This document shows, piece by piece, positions 44,007 through 52,776 of a stretch of DNA of 64,000 bases (position 1 is the stretch's first letter; the number at the start of each line of letters is the position of its first letter). The stretch covers positions 13,580-77,579 of the forward strand of contig JAEDEY010000001.1 in assembly GCA_016293065.1 (NCBI GenBank), written 5' to 3'. Source of the stretch: Bacteroidales bacterium (lineage in GTDB: Bacteria > Bacteroidota > Bacteroidia > Bacteroidales > UBA3663). Made by a program: the position numbers and the translations under genes. The notes under the pieces are model-generated. The model did not search any database, was not told the origin of the DNA, and saw only the letters and a list, made by a program, of their open reading frames with translations.

Positions 44007-44014
44007 TAACTTTG
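44007..44014 (+). promoter_or_regulatory. -7 box of the CotH-like gene
   Basis: TAACTTTG matches TAnnTTTG, 26 bases before the ATG at 44040. The -33 region is weak. Confidence 0.45.
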
Positions 44015-44039
44015 TACAAAAATTATTACCTATTTCATC

Positions 44040-46421
44040 ATGAAAAGAATATTTACCTTTTTGATGGCACTATCTCTGTGGGTCATCCCTAGTGAAGCGC
44101 AAGTGGTGATTAATGAGTTCATGCAATCAAATATCGATTGTGTAATGGACGATTTGAACGACTTTCCAGACTCGTGGGTGGAGTTGTACAATGCTGGTTC
44201 TGCTCCTGTCGATATGTCGGAATTCAGCATCGGTACATCGAGAAAAGCGAACAAGGCCTACAAGTTGCCGAAGCAGACTCTCAATGCCAATGATTATGTA
44301 CTGGTGTATTGTGACAAAGAAGAGAAGTCTTGGCATACATCTTTTAGACTTGAGTCGGGCAAGGGCTGCACCATCTATCTGTTCCATGGTAGTGAGATTG
44401 AAGACTCTATACCATCGGGACTAAAAAAACAACCTGCTCCAAACATCGCATATGGACGCAAGACTGACGCTTCGGACAAATGGGGATATATGGCAGTTCC
44501 AACACCAAAGGCCGCCAACTGCGGCACTATTTACAGTAAGATATTAGACAACCCTATGTTCAGCATTCCAGGCATGGTATATGCTGACAAGGCTAAACCT
44601 CTGACATTGGAAATCTCACTACCAGAAGGCTCTCCCGAAGGAACCGTGATACGATATACGACCGATGGAAAAGAACCTACCGAGACAAGCAAGAGATATA
44701 CGGCCCCTATCTCTTTTTCAACTACGACAGTGGTCAGAGCAAAGCTCTTCTGCGACGGATACATGTCGCCACGATCGACCACACATTCCTACATCATGTT
44801 AGGCAGAAAGGCCGACCTAGCTGTCGTATCGGTAGTGTCGGATGCCAAATATTTTACCGATAGCAAGATTGGCATCTTTTCTGATTCAAAGTCTTTTGAT
44901 GGCACAGAAAACTACAAACACAACTGGCGTCGTCCGATCAACTATGAGTTGTTTGAGACCAATGGTGAAGAAAGCAAGCTGAATCAGCTGTGCGAGGCAC
45001 GTGTCACTGGAGGCGCTTCTCGCGGTTGTGCACTAAAGTCGATGGGGCTCTATGCCAACAAGCGTTTCGGCGAGAAGCGTTTCAACTATGAGTTCTTTCC
45101 CGACCAGCGTCAAGGGATCACTGATTTCAAGTCGGTAATGATGCGCAACGCTGGCAACGACTTCGATTATCTCTATATGCGTGATGCGGTGATACAGCGT
45201 ATCATGTCAGAGAATGTCGATATAGACTGGCAGGCATGGCGACCAGCCATTTTCTTCCTCAATGGACAATACAAGGGCATACTCAACATACGTGAACGTA
45301 GTAACGAAGACAATATATACACCAACTACGACGGACTCGAAGATATTGACATGGTTGAGAACTGGTATGAGCTGAAGGAAGGTGACTATGATGAGTGGAA
45401 GGCTTTCATGGATTTCTATCAGGCTCATGGTCACAGCTATGAGGAATATGACAAGATAATGGACGTAAGTGAGTTTATGAATGTCATGATACTCAATCTC
45501 TTCTTCTGCAATCTCGATTTCCCTGGCAACAATATAGTGTGGTGGAAGCCGCAGGCAGAGGGCGGTCGATGGCGTGTCATTGTCAAGGATACCGACTTCG
45601 GATTGGGTCTCTATGGACGCAGTGTGAGCTACAATACCATCAAGTGGCTGTATGACCCTAACTATGACAAAGACAATGCCTGGGCCAACAGGTATGAGCA
45701 CACGCGCCTGTTCCGCCGACTGATGGAGGATGAGCGCTTCAGTCGTGAGTTCATCGACCGCTGTGCGATATATATGGGCGACTTCATGAACCTCGACCGC
45801 ACATGGGAGATATGGGAGCCGATGTATAACCTCATTCGCAACGAGTATCCTATTCACCGCAAACTCTACAACGAGTGGTGGCCAAACTACAACACCGAAT
45901 TGTCGAATGCAAAAACCTGGCTCAAGAACCGTCCGGCAATATTCTACAAGCATATCAGTGATTACTATAAAGTCGGGACTCCAGTTAATTTGGCGATTAA
46001 CCAGTCGCTGTCATCGGCTGATCTCAGCCGTATTGAAGTGTCGTTCAATGGTGTCAAGCTTACCCGTTCAAAATTCGACGGCAAGTTCTTTGCAGGTCGT
46101 TCGGTTGTGCTGACCGGCGAGAATGTCGTTGGTTGGAGAGTCTGCGAGACTACATCGTCGGGCGAACTGAAGACAAGAGATGTCGAGGGCTCGACTCTCA
46201 CATTGACTATGCCAAATGCCACCAGTGTAGCAATCACGGCAAAGGTGGGCGATGCGGATGGCATAGGGCAGATTACCGGTGCTGATACAGAATCGGCAAT
46301 AGTAGATATCTATGACCCAGCGGGAATGAAGCGCGAAGCAGTAGGACAAGGCTACAACATAGTTCGCACAGAAGATGGCAAGGCTAAGAAGATATGGCAA
46401 TCAACGGTTAGTGCGGAATAA
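44040..46421 (+). CDS. Secreted CotH-like kinase protein with lamin-tail and chitobiase-like domains
   Basis: This 793-residue exported protein has a signal peptide (about 1-20) and a lamin-tail domain (VVINEFMQSNIDC... DSWVELYNAG, about 22-145). Next is a chitobiase C-terminal-like beta domain (GTVIRYTTDGKEPTETSKRY, near 205-225). A CotH kinase-like domain (about 255-610) has GASRGCALKSMGLYANKRFGE cut at GGASRG, IRERSNEDN, NNIVWWKP and the metal motif KDTDFG. A C-terminal beta domain and a tail complete it. CotH proteins are atypical secreted protein kinases in spore formers; here the target is unknown and surface carbohydrate attachment is plausible. Its last 21 bases overlap the convergent nhaC gene. 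Confidence 0.85.
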   Translation: MKRIFTFLMALSLWVIPSEAQVVINEFMQSNIDCVMDDLNDFPDSWVELYNAGSAPVDMSEFSIGTSRKANKAYKLPKQTLNANDYVLVYCDKEEKSWHTSFRLESGKGCTIYLFHGSEIEDSIPSGLKKQPAPNIAYGRKTDASDKWGYMAVPTPKAANCGTIYSKILDNPMFSIPGMVYADKAKPLTLEISLPEGSPEGTVIRYTTDGKEPTETSKRYTAPISFSTTTVVRAKLFCDGYMSPRSTTHSYIMLGRKADLAVVSVVSDAKYFTDSKIGIFSDSKSFDGTENYKHNWRRPINYELFETNGEESKLNQLCEARVTGGASRGCALKSMGLYANKRFGEKRFNYEFFPDQRQGITDFKSVMMRNAGNDFDYLYMRDAVIQRIMSENVDIDWQAWRPAIFFLNGQYKGILNIRERSNEDNIYTNYDGLEDIDMVENWYELKEGDYDEWKAFMDFYQAHGHSYEEYDKIMDVSEFMNVMILNLFFCNLDFPGNNIVWWKPQAEGGRWRVIVKDTDFGLGLYGRSVSYNTIKWLYDPNYDKDNAWANRYEHTRLFRRLMEDERFSREFIDRCAIYMGDFMNLDRTWEIWEPMYNLIRNEYPIHRKLYNEWWPNYNTELSNAKTWLKNRPAIFYKHISDYYKVGTPVNLAINQSLSSADLSRIEVSFNGVKLTRSKFDGKFFAGRSVVLTGENVVGWRVCETTSSGELKTRDVEGSTLTLTMPNATSVAITAKVGDADGIGQITGADTESAIVDIYDPAGMKREAVGQGYNIVRTEDGKAKKIWQSTVSAE

Positions 46422-47666
46422 TATAGTGCAAAGTACTGCCAATCCAATGCCGAGTGGGTAGTAGAGATATTGGCAGATAGACAATGGACTAAGCAATGCA
46501 CCCGATGTTGCAGCCAGACCAGTTGCTGTGATGATTTGGGCACTATAAGGAATAAGTCCCTGCAGGCAGCAACTGGCAGTGTCGAGAATGCTGGCACTGC
46601 GACGTGGCGATATGCTGTAACGGGTGGCTATGTCTTTGGCAATAGGCCCTGTGGTGATAATCGAGACTGTATTGTTGGCAGTGCATATTACGACTAATCC
46701 GACGAGTGTGGCTATTGACATTTCTGCACCACGCCGGCCAGAGATATTGCGTGTAAGCTTGTCTATAAGGAAGTCGATGCCACCGTTGTGACGTATCATC
46801 TCGAGCATACCAGCAGCGAGGATAGCCATGACGATGAGATCGCCCATCGAGACGATGCCATTGCCCATGCTTCCCATCCATTGGAACACATTGTAGCTGC
46901 CATCTATCATGCCAATGATGCCTGTAGAGACAATGCCGAGCAGGAGTACCATCATGACATTCAGGCCACAGATAGCAGTGAAGATGACGAGCATGTAGGG
47001 TATGATCTTCCACCAGAGCACCTCAGGAATTTCCTGAGTGATGTTGACATCACGTCCCAAACAATAATATACAATAATCATGACCAATGCCACAGGCATG
47101 ACTAATGCAAAGTTGGCCTTGAACTTATCGTTCATCTTGCAGCCCTGAGTCTGGGTGGCAGAGATGGTGGTGTCGCTGATGAACGACAGATTGTCGCCGA
47201 AGAAAGCTCCTCCTACGACAATGGCCACCATAAGAGGGAGCGTGATGTTGCTCTCCTGCGCTAAGCCCACTGCCACTGGAGTGAGTGCTGCCACTGTGCC
47301 TACCGATGTGCCAATGGCGAGTGAGATGAAACAGGCTGCAAGGAAGATGCCTGGCATAATTAGAGAGGCAGGGAGAAGGTCGAGCGTGAGATTGACAGTA
47401 GCATCGACAGCACCCATGGCTTTGGCAGAAGCAGCAAAAGCGCCTGCAAGGACATATATCCAGACCATGAGTAATACATTCTCGCTGCCTGCTCCACGAG
47501 AGAAGACTCTGACACGGTCGTCTATTTTGCCCTTAGTGATAGCAACGGCATATATGCCTGCGATGAGAAAGGCTATGGTGACAGGCACTTTGTAGAAGTC
47601 GCCTGCGATGATGCTGACTCCGAGATAGAGGGCAAGAAACAGGAATAGTGGTGATAGAGCTTTCAT
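46401..47666 (-). CDS. Na+/H+ antiporter NhaC family protein
   Basis: This 421-residue inner-membrane protein of about eleven helices belongs to the NhaC superfamily. GTSVGTVAALTPVAVGLA and GGAFFGDNLSFISDTTISATQTQGC (core GDNLSFISDT) are the family hallmarks, and LDTASCCLQGLIPYSAQ lies in the C-terminal repeat. It should exchange Na+ for H+ or carry an organic anion such as malate or lactate. The start MKALSPLF at 47666 was chosen because a -7 box (47686-47693) lies 20 bases ahead and longer forms read into the divergent gene. The 3' end overlaps the CotH-like gene by 21 bp. Confidence 0.88.
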   Translation of the reverse strand: MKALSPLFLFLALYLGVSIIAGDFYKVPVTIAFLIAGIYAVAITKGKIDDRVRVFSRGAGSENVLLMVWIYVLAGAFAASAKAMGAVDATVNLTLDLLPASLIMPGIFLAACFISLAIGTSVGTVAALTPVAVGLAQESNITLPLMVAIVVGGAFFGDNLSFISDTTISATQTQGCKMNDKFKANFALVMPVALVMIIVYYCLGRDVNITQEIPEVLWWKIIPYMLVIFTAICGLNVMMVLLLGIVSTGIIGMIDGSYNVFQWMGSMGNGIVSMGDLIVMAILAAGMLEMIRHNGGIDFLIDKLTRNISGRRGAEMSIATLVGLVVICTANNTVSIITTGPIAKDIATRYSISPRRSASILDTASCCLQGLIPYSAQIITATGLAATSGALLSPLSICQYLYYPLGIGLAVLCTILFRTNR

Positions 47667-47685
47667 TTTTGTTATTTTTATCGCG

Positions 47686-47693
47686 CAAAGATA
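47686..47693 (-). promoter_or_regulatory. -7 box of the nhaC-like gene
   Basis: TATCTTTG on the minus strand, 20 bases before the chosen start at 47666. No -33 match. Confidence 0.45.
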
Positions 47694-47784
47694 AAGAAAA
47701 GTTTTTATACATTCGAAAAAAACGGCAGTCATCTTGCTCATTGGTTGAGAATTTTGAATATCTTCGCGCCAAATTTCAGACATA

Positions 47785-48747
47785 ATGAAAAAGTTGAAGA
47801 AGTTTTTTCGCGACTGGAAGCTGCCTATTTCGATGACTTTGGGTGTCATTGCGTATTTTGCGTTCAGGGCTCTGCCTTTGTCTGCCGAGGCAAGGCAATT
47901 CTCGTTTGTGGCTGTATCGAGGTGGATACAGCCAATATTGTTGTTCATGATGCTTTTCCTCTCGTTTATCAAGGTTAAACCCACAGAGCTGCGTCCACAT
48001 CGCTGGCATCTACGTGTTCTCGGCGAACAGGCAATGTGGTTTGTGGTGTTCTCGGTTTTAGCAATGATGGCATCAAGTGAAGGATTGAAGGTGCTATGTG
48101 AGGGAGCGATGTTGGCGTTCATCTGTCCGACAGCCACTGCATCTGCCGTGATCACTGGCAAACTGGGAGGCTCCACATCGGGAGTCGTCACCTATCTCTT
48201 GCTTTGCAATCTAATGGTTTCGCTGCTTGCACCGGCTTTCCTCACACTTGTCGAGCCTCATGCAGAGTCGTCGTTTCTCACGTCGCTGTTTATGATCATG
48301 GGCAAGGTGTTCCCGTTGTTGCTAAGCCCGCTCATCATAGCATGGGTAGTGAGGTATCTGTTGCCAGAATTTCACCGCTGGCTGCTGAAGTTTCCAGACT
48401 TGGCATTCAACATCTGGTTTGTGTCACTTGCCCTAGCCATTACCGTGACTGTGCGAAGCATCATGCATAGTAATGTCTCATACTGGTATCTTGTCGGCTT
48501 AGCGATAGTGTCGTGTGTGTGCTGTCTTGTTCAGTTCTGGCGAGGAAGGAAGATAGGCGGAAAGTATGGCCACGAATCGTCAGTGACGGCGGGACAAGCC
48601 TTCGGACAAAAAAACACGGTCTTCATCATTTGGTTGGGTCTCGTCTTCCTCAATCCTGTCACATCGGTAGTAGGCGGCTTCTATAGCGTATGGCACAACA
48701 CAGTCAACAGCTGGCAGCTGTATAAAGTGCGAAAAAAAGACAGTTAA
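47785..48747 (+). CDS. BASS-like (bile acid:sodium symporter family) transporter
   Basis: This 320-residue membrane protein has about nine or ten helices. The segment AFICPTATASAVITGKLGGSTSGVVTYLLLCNL (core CPTATASAVITGKLGG) resembles the crossover motif of bile acid:sodium symporter-type carriers and arsenite carriers. The substrate is unknown; organic anion uptake with sodium is the family norm. It is transcribed divergently from the nhaC-like gene across a 118-bp gap that holds a weak TATCTTCG box (47759-47766). It appears to be a single-gene unit. Confidence 0.75.
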   Translation: MKKLKKFFRDWKLPISMTLGVIAYFAFRALPLSAEARQFSFVAVSRWIQPILLFMMLFLSFIKVKPTELRPHRWHLRVLGEQAMWFVVFSVLAMMASSEGLKVLCEGAMLAFICPTATASAVITGKLGGSTSGVVTYLLLCNLMVSLLAPAFLTLVEPHAESSFLTSLFMIMGKVFPLLLSPLIIAWVVRYLLPEFHRWLLKFPDLAFNIWFVSLALAITVTVRSIMHSNVSYWYLVGLAIVSCVCCLVQFWRGRKIGGKYGHESSVTAGQAFGQKNTVFIIWLGLVFLNPVTSVVGGFYSVWHNTVNSWQLYKVRKKDS

Positions 48748-48812
48748 GGTCATTTTGCAATGATTTTGTTGTGATTTTTAACATAAAAATGTGAAACGAC
48801 TGAATAATTTGC

Positions 48813-48820
48813 TATATTTG
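48813..48820 (+). promoter_or_regulatory. -7 box of the cysteine desulfidase-like gene
   Basis: TATATTTG, 22 bases before the ATG at 48843. The -33 region is not a clear match. Confidence 0.5.
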
Positions 48821-48842
48821 CGCCATAAAAATACACGAAATT

Positions 48843-50153
48843 ATGCTTAGCAAAATCGAAAGCAACAAGATTCTGGCACTTCTTAAGAAAGAAGTAGTTC
48901 CTGCAATGGGCTGTACAGAACCTATGGCAGTGGCATTAGCTACAGCCAAGGCTACAGAATTATTGGGCGAAATACCCGACATGGTCATTGCTCACATCAG
49001 CGCCAACATCATTAAGAACGCTATGGGAGTGGGCATTCCTGGTTCTGAAGGCATGGTAGGACTGCCAGCAGCCATAGCCCTTGCGGTTTTGGCGGGCAAG
49101 TCGGAGTATAGCCTCGAAGTATTGAAAGACGTCAATCATGAAGATGTTGAGCGTGCCAAGGCATTTATCGAATCACGCAAGTTCATGGTGATACAGGCAC
49201 GCGATACGCAAGAGATCCTCTATGTTGAGATAGAGGCGCGCAAAGATGAAAAGAAATCGAAAGTCATCATTGCCCGCAACCATACCAATTTTGTGTATCT
49301 ACAGAGTCCCAAAGCAATCCTGCTCGACAATCGTGACATGCTGAACAATACTGTCGCATCGGAGCATGAGACCTCGCTGACCATGGCAAAGGTGTATGAA
49401 TTTGCCACTACCATGCCATTGGCTAACCTGCGCTTCATCCTGGATTCTGCCACTATGAACAAGAGTGTTTCACAACTTGCTTTCAGTGGTGACTATGGAC
49501 TCAATCTTGGTAAATCGCTGCTTGGCGGAGGCTTCGAACAACGAATGTTGGGCTACACAACGATGCCGAAGATCGTTATTTACACATGTGCGGCTTGTGA
49601 CGTGAGGATGAGCGGTGCACAGGTGCCAGTGATGACTAATTCGGGAAGTGGCAACCAAGGCATAGCGGCAACGATACCTGTGGTTGTCTTTGCCGAAGAC
49701 ACACAAGCCACAGAGTCTAAGCTGATACGTGCCCTCACACTTAGCCATCTCACTGTGATATACATCAAGCAGCTGCTCGGACGGTTGTCGGCACATTGCG
49801 GATGCGTCATTGCAGCCACAGGTTCAGCTTGCGGCATTACATACCTCATGGGTGGTGACTATAACCATGTGTGCTATGCTATTAAGAATCAGATTGCGGC
49901 ATTGACAGGAATGGTGTGCGATGGTGCTAAGCCAAGCTGTTCGCTCAAAATCAGCAGTGCCGTGAGTAGTGCATTCCAGGCAGCACTTCTTTCGATGGAT
50001 AATATCTGTGTATCGTCGAACGACGGCATCATAGAGCAAGACGTTGATAAGAGCATTAGGAACCTTGCCGACATCGGACGCGATGCTATGCATGAGGTGG
50101 ACAATATCGTCCTTAAAATCATGGTAAATAAAGATAATCCCAGTTGCGAATAA
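48843..50153 (+). CDS. cyuA: L-cysteine desulfidase-like protein (UPF0597, CyuA/YhaM family)
   Basis: This 436-residue cytoplasmic protein of the UPF0597 / serine dehydratase alpha-like family uses a [4Fe-4S] cluster. Members break cysteine into pyruvate, ammonia and sulfide. Conserved Cys-containing segments are PAMGCTEPMAVALA near the N-terminus, TNSGSGNQGI in the middle, and then HCGCVIAATGSACGI and VCDGAKPSCSLK near the C-terminus. The last is the probable cluster site. The Crp/Fnr regulator gene follows at 22 bases, so the pair is probably one transcript and the regulator may respond to this pathway (inference). Confidence 0.88.
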   Translation: MLSKIESNKILALLKKEVVPAMGCTEPMAVALATAKATELLGEIPDMVIAHISANIIKNAMGVGIPGSEGMVGLPAAIALAVLAGKSEYSLEVLKDVNHEDVERAKAFIESRKFMVIQARDTQEILYVEIEARKDEKKSKVIIARNHTNFVYLQSPKAILLDNRDMLNNTVASEHETSLTMAKVYEFATTMPLANLRFILDSATMNKSVSQLAFSGDYGLNLGKSLLGGGFEQRMLGYTTMPKIVIYTCAACDVRMSGAQVPVMTNSGSGNQGIAATIPVVVFAEDTQATESKLIRALTLSHLTVIYIKQLLGRLSAHCGCVIAATGSACGITYLMGGDYNHVCYAIKNQIAALTGMVCDGAKPSCSLKISSAVSSAFQAALLSMDNICVSSNDGIIEQDVDKSIRNLADIGRDAMHEVDNIVLKIMVNKDNPSCE

Positions 50154-50175
50154 ATATTATAATCTATACAGCTCA

Positions 50176-50862
50176 ATGATGTATGACCTTATGCTCGAGC
50201 TCCCTGTCTTTCAGGGATTGAGCTATGAACAGTTGACGACAATTATCGAGAAGGTACCTTTCCACTTCAAGAAATACAAGTCGAACGATTATCTCATCCG
50301 CAATGGAGAACAATGTGACGAGATTGTATTTCTGTTGTCGGGAAGGGTGCGCGTATTGACACCTTCATTTAAAGACTCGATAATCATTGCCGAGGACTTC
50401 GAAGCCCCACACACTATCAGCTTCTACAACCTTTTTGGACGTGACACTACGACCAGAAGCAGTATATATGCTCAGGGAGCCGTGGGAGTGATGTCGCTCA
50501 ATAAAGAGAATTTCCTGCACATGATAAGCGACAACAAACTTATGCTCATCAACGTTCTCAATATCCTATCATCACACGCCCAGAAGCAGCACATGGTACT
50601 CGATACGATGGGAATAGAGGAGCCTGAGTTGAGACTTGGGTCGTTCATAGTGGCATATACATCTCAACGTGCCAAGAACGTGATAATTGATGCTGAGCCA
50701 AGCGATTGGTGCAGCATGTTGCGACTGGAGCAGAAAGAACTTGCCGAAGCCATTCAGTCGTTGATCGACAAAGGCTTTGTAGAAAACCAAGAAGGCAAAT
50801 TAAAATTGACAGATAGATATGGCTTACGAATGTATCTGAGCCACAATTTCGCCCAAAAATAA
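50176..50862 (+). CDS. Crp/Fnr family transcriptional regulator
   Basis: This 228-residue protein has an N-terminal cyclic-nucleotide-binding-like beta barrel (LPVFQGLSYEQLTTI...NGEQCDEIVFLLSGRVRVL, core FLLSGRVRV). A long dimer helix (about 115-140) and a C-terminal winged helix-turn-helix (about 170-220, RLEQKELAEAIQSLIDKGFV core LEQKELAEAIQSL) follow. No N-terminal Cys cluster is present, so it is not an Fnr-type iron-sulfur sensor. The ligand is unknown. It is co-directional with, and 22 bases after, the cysteine desulfidase-like gene. Its stop codon lies inside the downstream terminator stem. Confidence 0.87.
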   Translation: MMYDLMLELPVFQGLSYEQLTTIIEKVPFHFKKYKSNDYLIRNGEQCDEIVFLLSGRVRVLTPSFKDSIIIAEDFEAPHTISFYNLFGRDTTTRSSIYAQGAVGVMSLNKENFLHMISDNKLMLINVLNILSSHAQKQHMVLDTMGIEEPELRLGSFIVAYTSQRAKNVIIDAEPSDWCSMLRLEQKELAEAIQSLIDKGFVENQEGKLKLTDRYGLRMYLSHNFAQK

Positions 50863-50887
50863 TAATTTTGGGCTTTCTTGTTTTTTG
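50851..50887 (+). terminator. Intrinsic terminator of the cyuA-crp unit
   Basis: The 8-bp stem GCCCAAAA (50851-50858) / TTTTGGGC (50866-50873) is followed by a T-rich tract. The stem includes the last codons of the Crp/Fnr gene. Confidence 0.85.
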
Positions 50888-50903
50888 AGTAATACAAATT
50901 TAT

Positions 50904-50911
50904 TATATTTG
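50904..50911 (+). promoter_or_regulatory. -7 box of the lysS-gpsA-pgi operon
   Basis: TATATTTG, about 93 bases before the lysS ATG, giving a leader of about 85 nt. TTTG at 50884-50887 is only 16 bp away, so the -33 element is uncertain. Confidence 0.5.
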
Positions 50912-51003
50912 CGCGCATTTGTATGACTATTGTTGCAATTTAGCGTCTTTGTAACAACATCATCATAAGCATTGAAAAAGTTAAAAAATAAAAACATACA
51001 GTT

Positions 51004-52764
51004 ATGAATTTTTTAGAATTGAGTGAGCAGGAGATCGTGCGTCGTAATTCGCTTGATGAACTACGCCGCATCGGCATTGAGCCATATCCTGCTGCAGAGT
51101 ACGTAGTGACAGGTTACTCAGACGATATCAAGGCTAACTTCGTGGATATCGCTGAGGGAGAAGATCCTGCAGTGGTGGGTCGTCAGGTGAGCATTGCCGG
51201 ACGTATCATGAGCCGCCGCATCATGGGTAAAGCTGCCTTCATGGAGTTGCTGGATTCGAAGGGTCGTGTACAGGTTTATGTGTCGCGCGATGCTCTTTGT
51301 CCTGATCCTGAGAATACGGTGATGTACAATACAGTGTTCAAGAAGCTTCTCGATATCGGAGACTTTGTTGGTGTGAAGGGTTATGTGTTCCGCACGCAGA
51401 CTGGTGAGATCAGTGTTCACTGTTCGGAGCTTACTGTCCTCTCAAAGTCAATCCGTCCGCTTCCTATCGTGAAATACAAGGATGGCGTGGCATACGACGG
51501 CTTCAACGATCCTGAACTTCGTTATCGTCAGCGTTATCTTGACCTCATTGTAAACGATGGTGTAAAGGATGTATTCCTGAAGCGTGCCAAGATAGTAAGC
51601 ACTATGCGCAAGGTCTTTGACGAGGCTGGCTTCACAGAGGTTGAGACGCCTATCCTCCAGCAGATTGCAGGTGGTGCAAGTGCTCGTCCGTTCATCACGC
51701 ATCACAATGCTCTCGACGTTGACCTCTATCTCCGTATTGCTACTGAACTTTATCTCAAGCGACTCATAGTGGGTGGTTTCGAGGGCGTATATGAGATTGG
51801 CCGTAACTTCCGCAACGAAGGTATGGACCGTAGCCATAACCCTGAGTTCACCTGCATGGAGCTCTATGTATCATATAAGGATTACAACTGGATGATGTCG
51901 TTCACCGAGCAACTGATCGAGAAGATCTGCATTGCAGTCAATGGCACAACAGAAGTCAAGATAGGCGACAATATCGTGAACTTCAAGGCTCCATATCGCC
52001 GACTTCCAATCCTCGATGCCATCAAGGAAAAGACCGGTTACGACCTGTCGGAGATGTGCGAGGACGAGATGCGTGAGGTGGCAAAGAAATGTGGAGTTGA
52101 GGTAGATGACACTATGGGCAAGGGCAAACTCATCGACGAGATCTTTGGCGAGACTTGCGAAGGCTCGTTCATACAGCCAACCTTCATCATCGACTATCCT
52201 GTCGAGATGTCGCCACTCACCAAGATGCACCGAAGCAAGCCTGGTCTCACCGAGCGTTTTGAACTCATGGTAAACGGTAAGGAACTTGCCAACGCTTATT
52301 CTGAACTTAACGACCCTATCGACCAATATAATCGCTTTGTAGAGCAGATGAAGCTTGCAGACAAGGGTGACGACGAAGCAATGATCATCGATCAGGATTT
52401 CGTGCGTGCCCTCGAATATGGTATGCCTCCAACATCAGGCATCGGCATCGGTATTGACCGACTCTGCATCCTCATGACAGGTCAGCCAACGATACAGGAA
52501 GTGCTCCTCTTCCCAACTATGAAGCCAGAGAAGGTGGGTCCAAAGGACAAGGAAGACAAGTATGTGGCACTCGGCATCCCAGCAGAGTGGGTGCCGGTGG
52601 TACAGAAGGCTGGATACAATACAGTAGAGAGTCTGCGTGGAGTGAAGCCAGGAAAACTCTTTCAGGAGCTACTTGACATAAAGAAGAAATATCGTGACTA
52701 TCTTGCTGACCTCCAGAATCCTACTCAGCAGGATGTTGCCGAATGGATAGAAATACTCGGATAA
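51004..52764 (+). CDS. lysS: Lysyl-tRNA synthetase, class II
   Basis: This 586-residue enzyme charges tRNA-Lys. An N-terminal OB-fold anticodon domain (about 60-170, VSIAGRIMSRRIMGKAAF core) is followed by the class II core. Motif 1 lies in EVETPILQ, motif 2 in GRNFRNEGMDRSHNPEFT and motif 3 in GIGIGIDRL. A C-terminal extension of about 70 residues (from about 518) is typical of Bacteroidota LysRS. The gene leads an apparent operon with gpsA (12 bases downstream) and pgi. Confidence 0.96.
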   Translation: MNFLELSEQEIVRRNSLDELRRIGIEPYPAAEYVVTGYSDDIKANFVDIAEGEDPAVVGRQVSIAGRIMSRRIMGKAAFMELLDSKGRVQVYVSRDALCPDPENTVMYNTVFKKLLDIGDFVGVKGYVFRTQTGEISVHCSELTVLSKSIRPLPIVKYKDGVAYDGFNDPELRYRQRYLDLIVNDGVKDVFLKRAKIVSTMRKVFDEAGFTEVETPILQQIAGGASARPFITHHNALDVDLYLRIATELYLKRLIVGGFEGVYEIGRNFRNEGMDRSHNPEFTCMELYVSYKDYNWMMSFTEQLIEKICIAVNGTTEVKIGDNIVNFKAPYRRLPILDAIKEKTGYDLSEMCEDEMREVAKKCGVEVDDTMGKGKLIDEIFGETCEGSFIQPTFIIDYPVEMSPLTKMHRSKPGLTERFELMVNGKELANAYSELNDPIDQYNRFVEQMKLADKGDDEAMIIDQDFVRALEYGMPPTSGIGIGIDRLCILMTGQPTIQEVLLFPTMKPEKVGPKDKEDKYVALGIPAEWVPVVQKAGYNTVESLRGVKPGKLFQELLDIKKKYRDYLADLQNPTQQDVAEWIEILG

Positions 52765-52776
52765 TACAGTTTTGAT

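Noticed and set aside
45207..45953. 248-codon open frame on the minus strand
   Set aside because: It lies inside the CotH-like gene on the opposite strand and has no domain or start signal.
46422..48191. A longer nhaC product starting near 48191
   Set aside because: The extra 175 residues run antisense through the divergent BASS-like gene and lack any coding character; a -7 box supports the start at 47666.
50912..51003. Riboswitch or T-box in the lysS leader
   Set aside because: The leader is only about 85 nt and no T-box, specifier or known aptamer pattern could be recognised.
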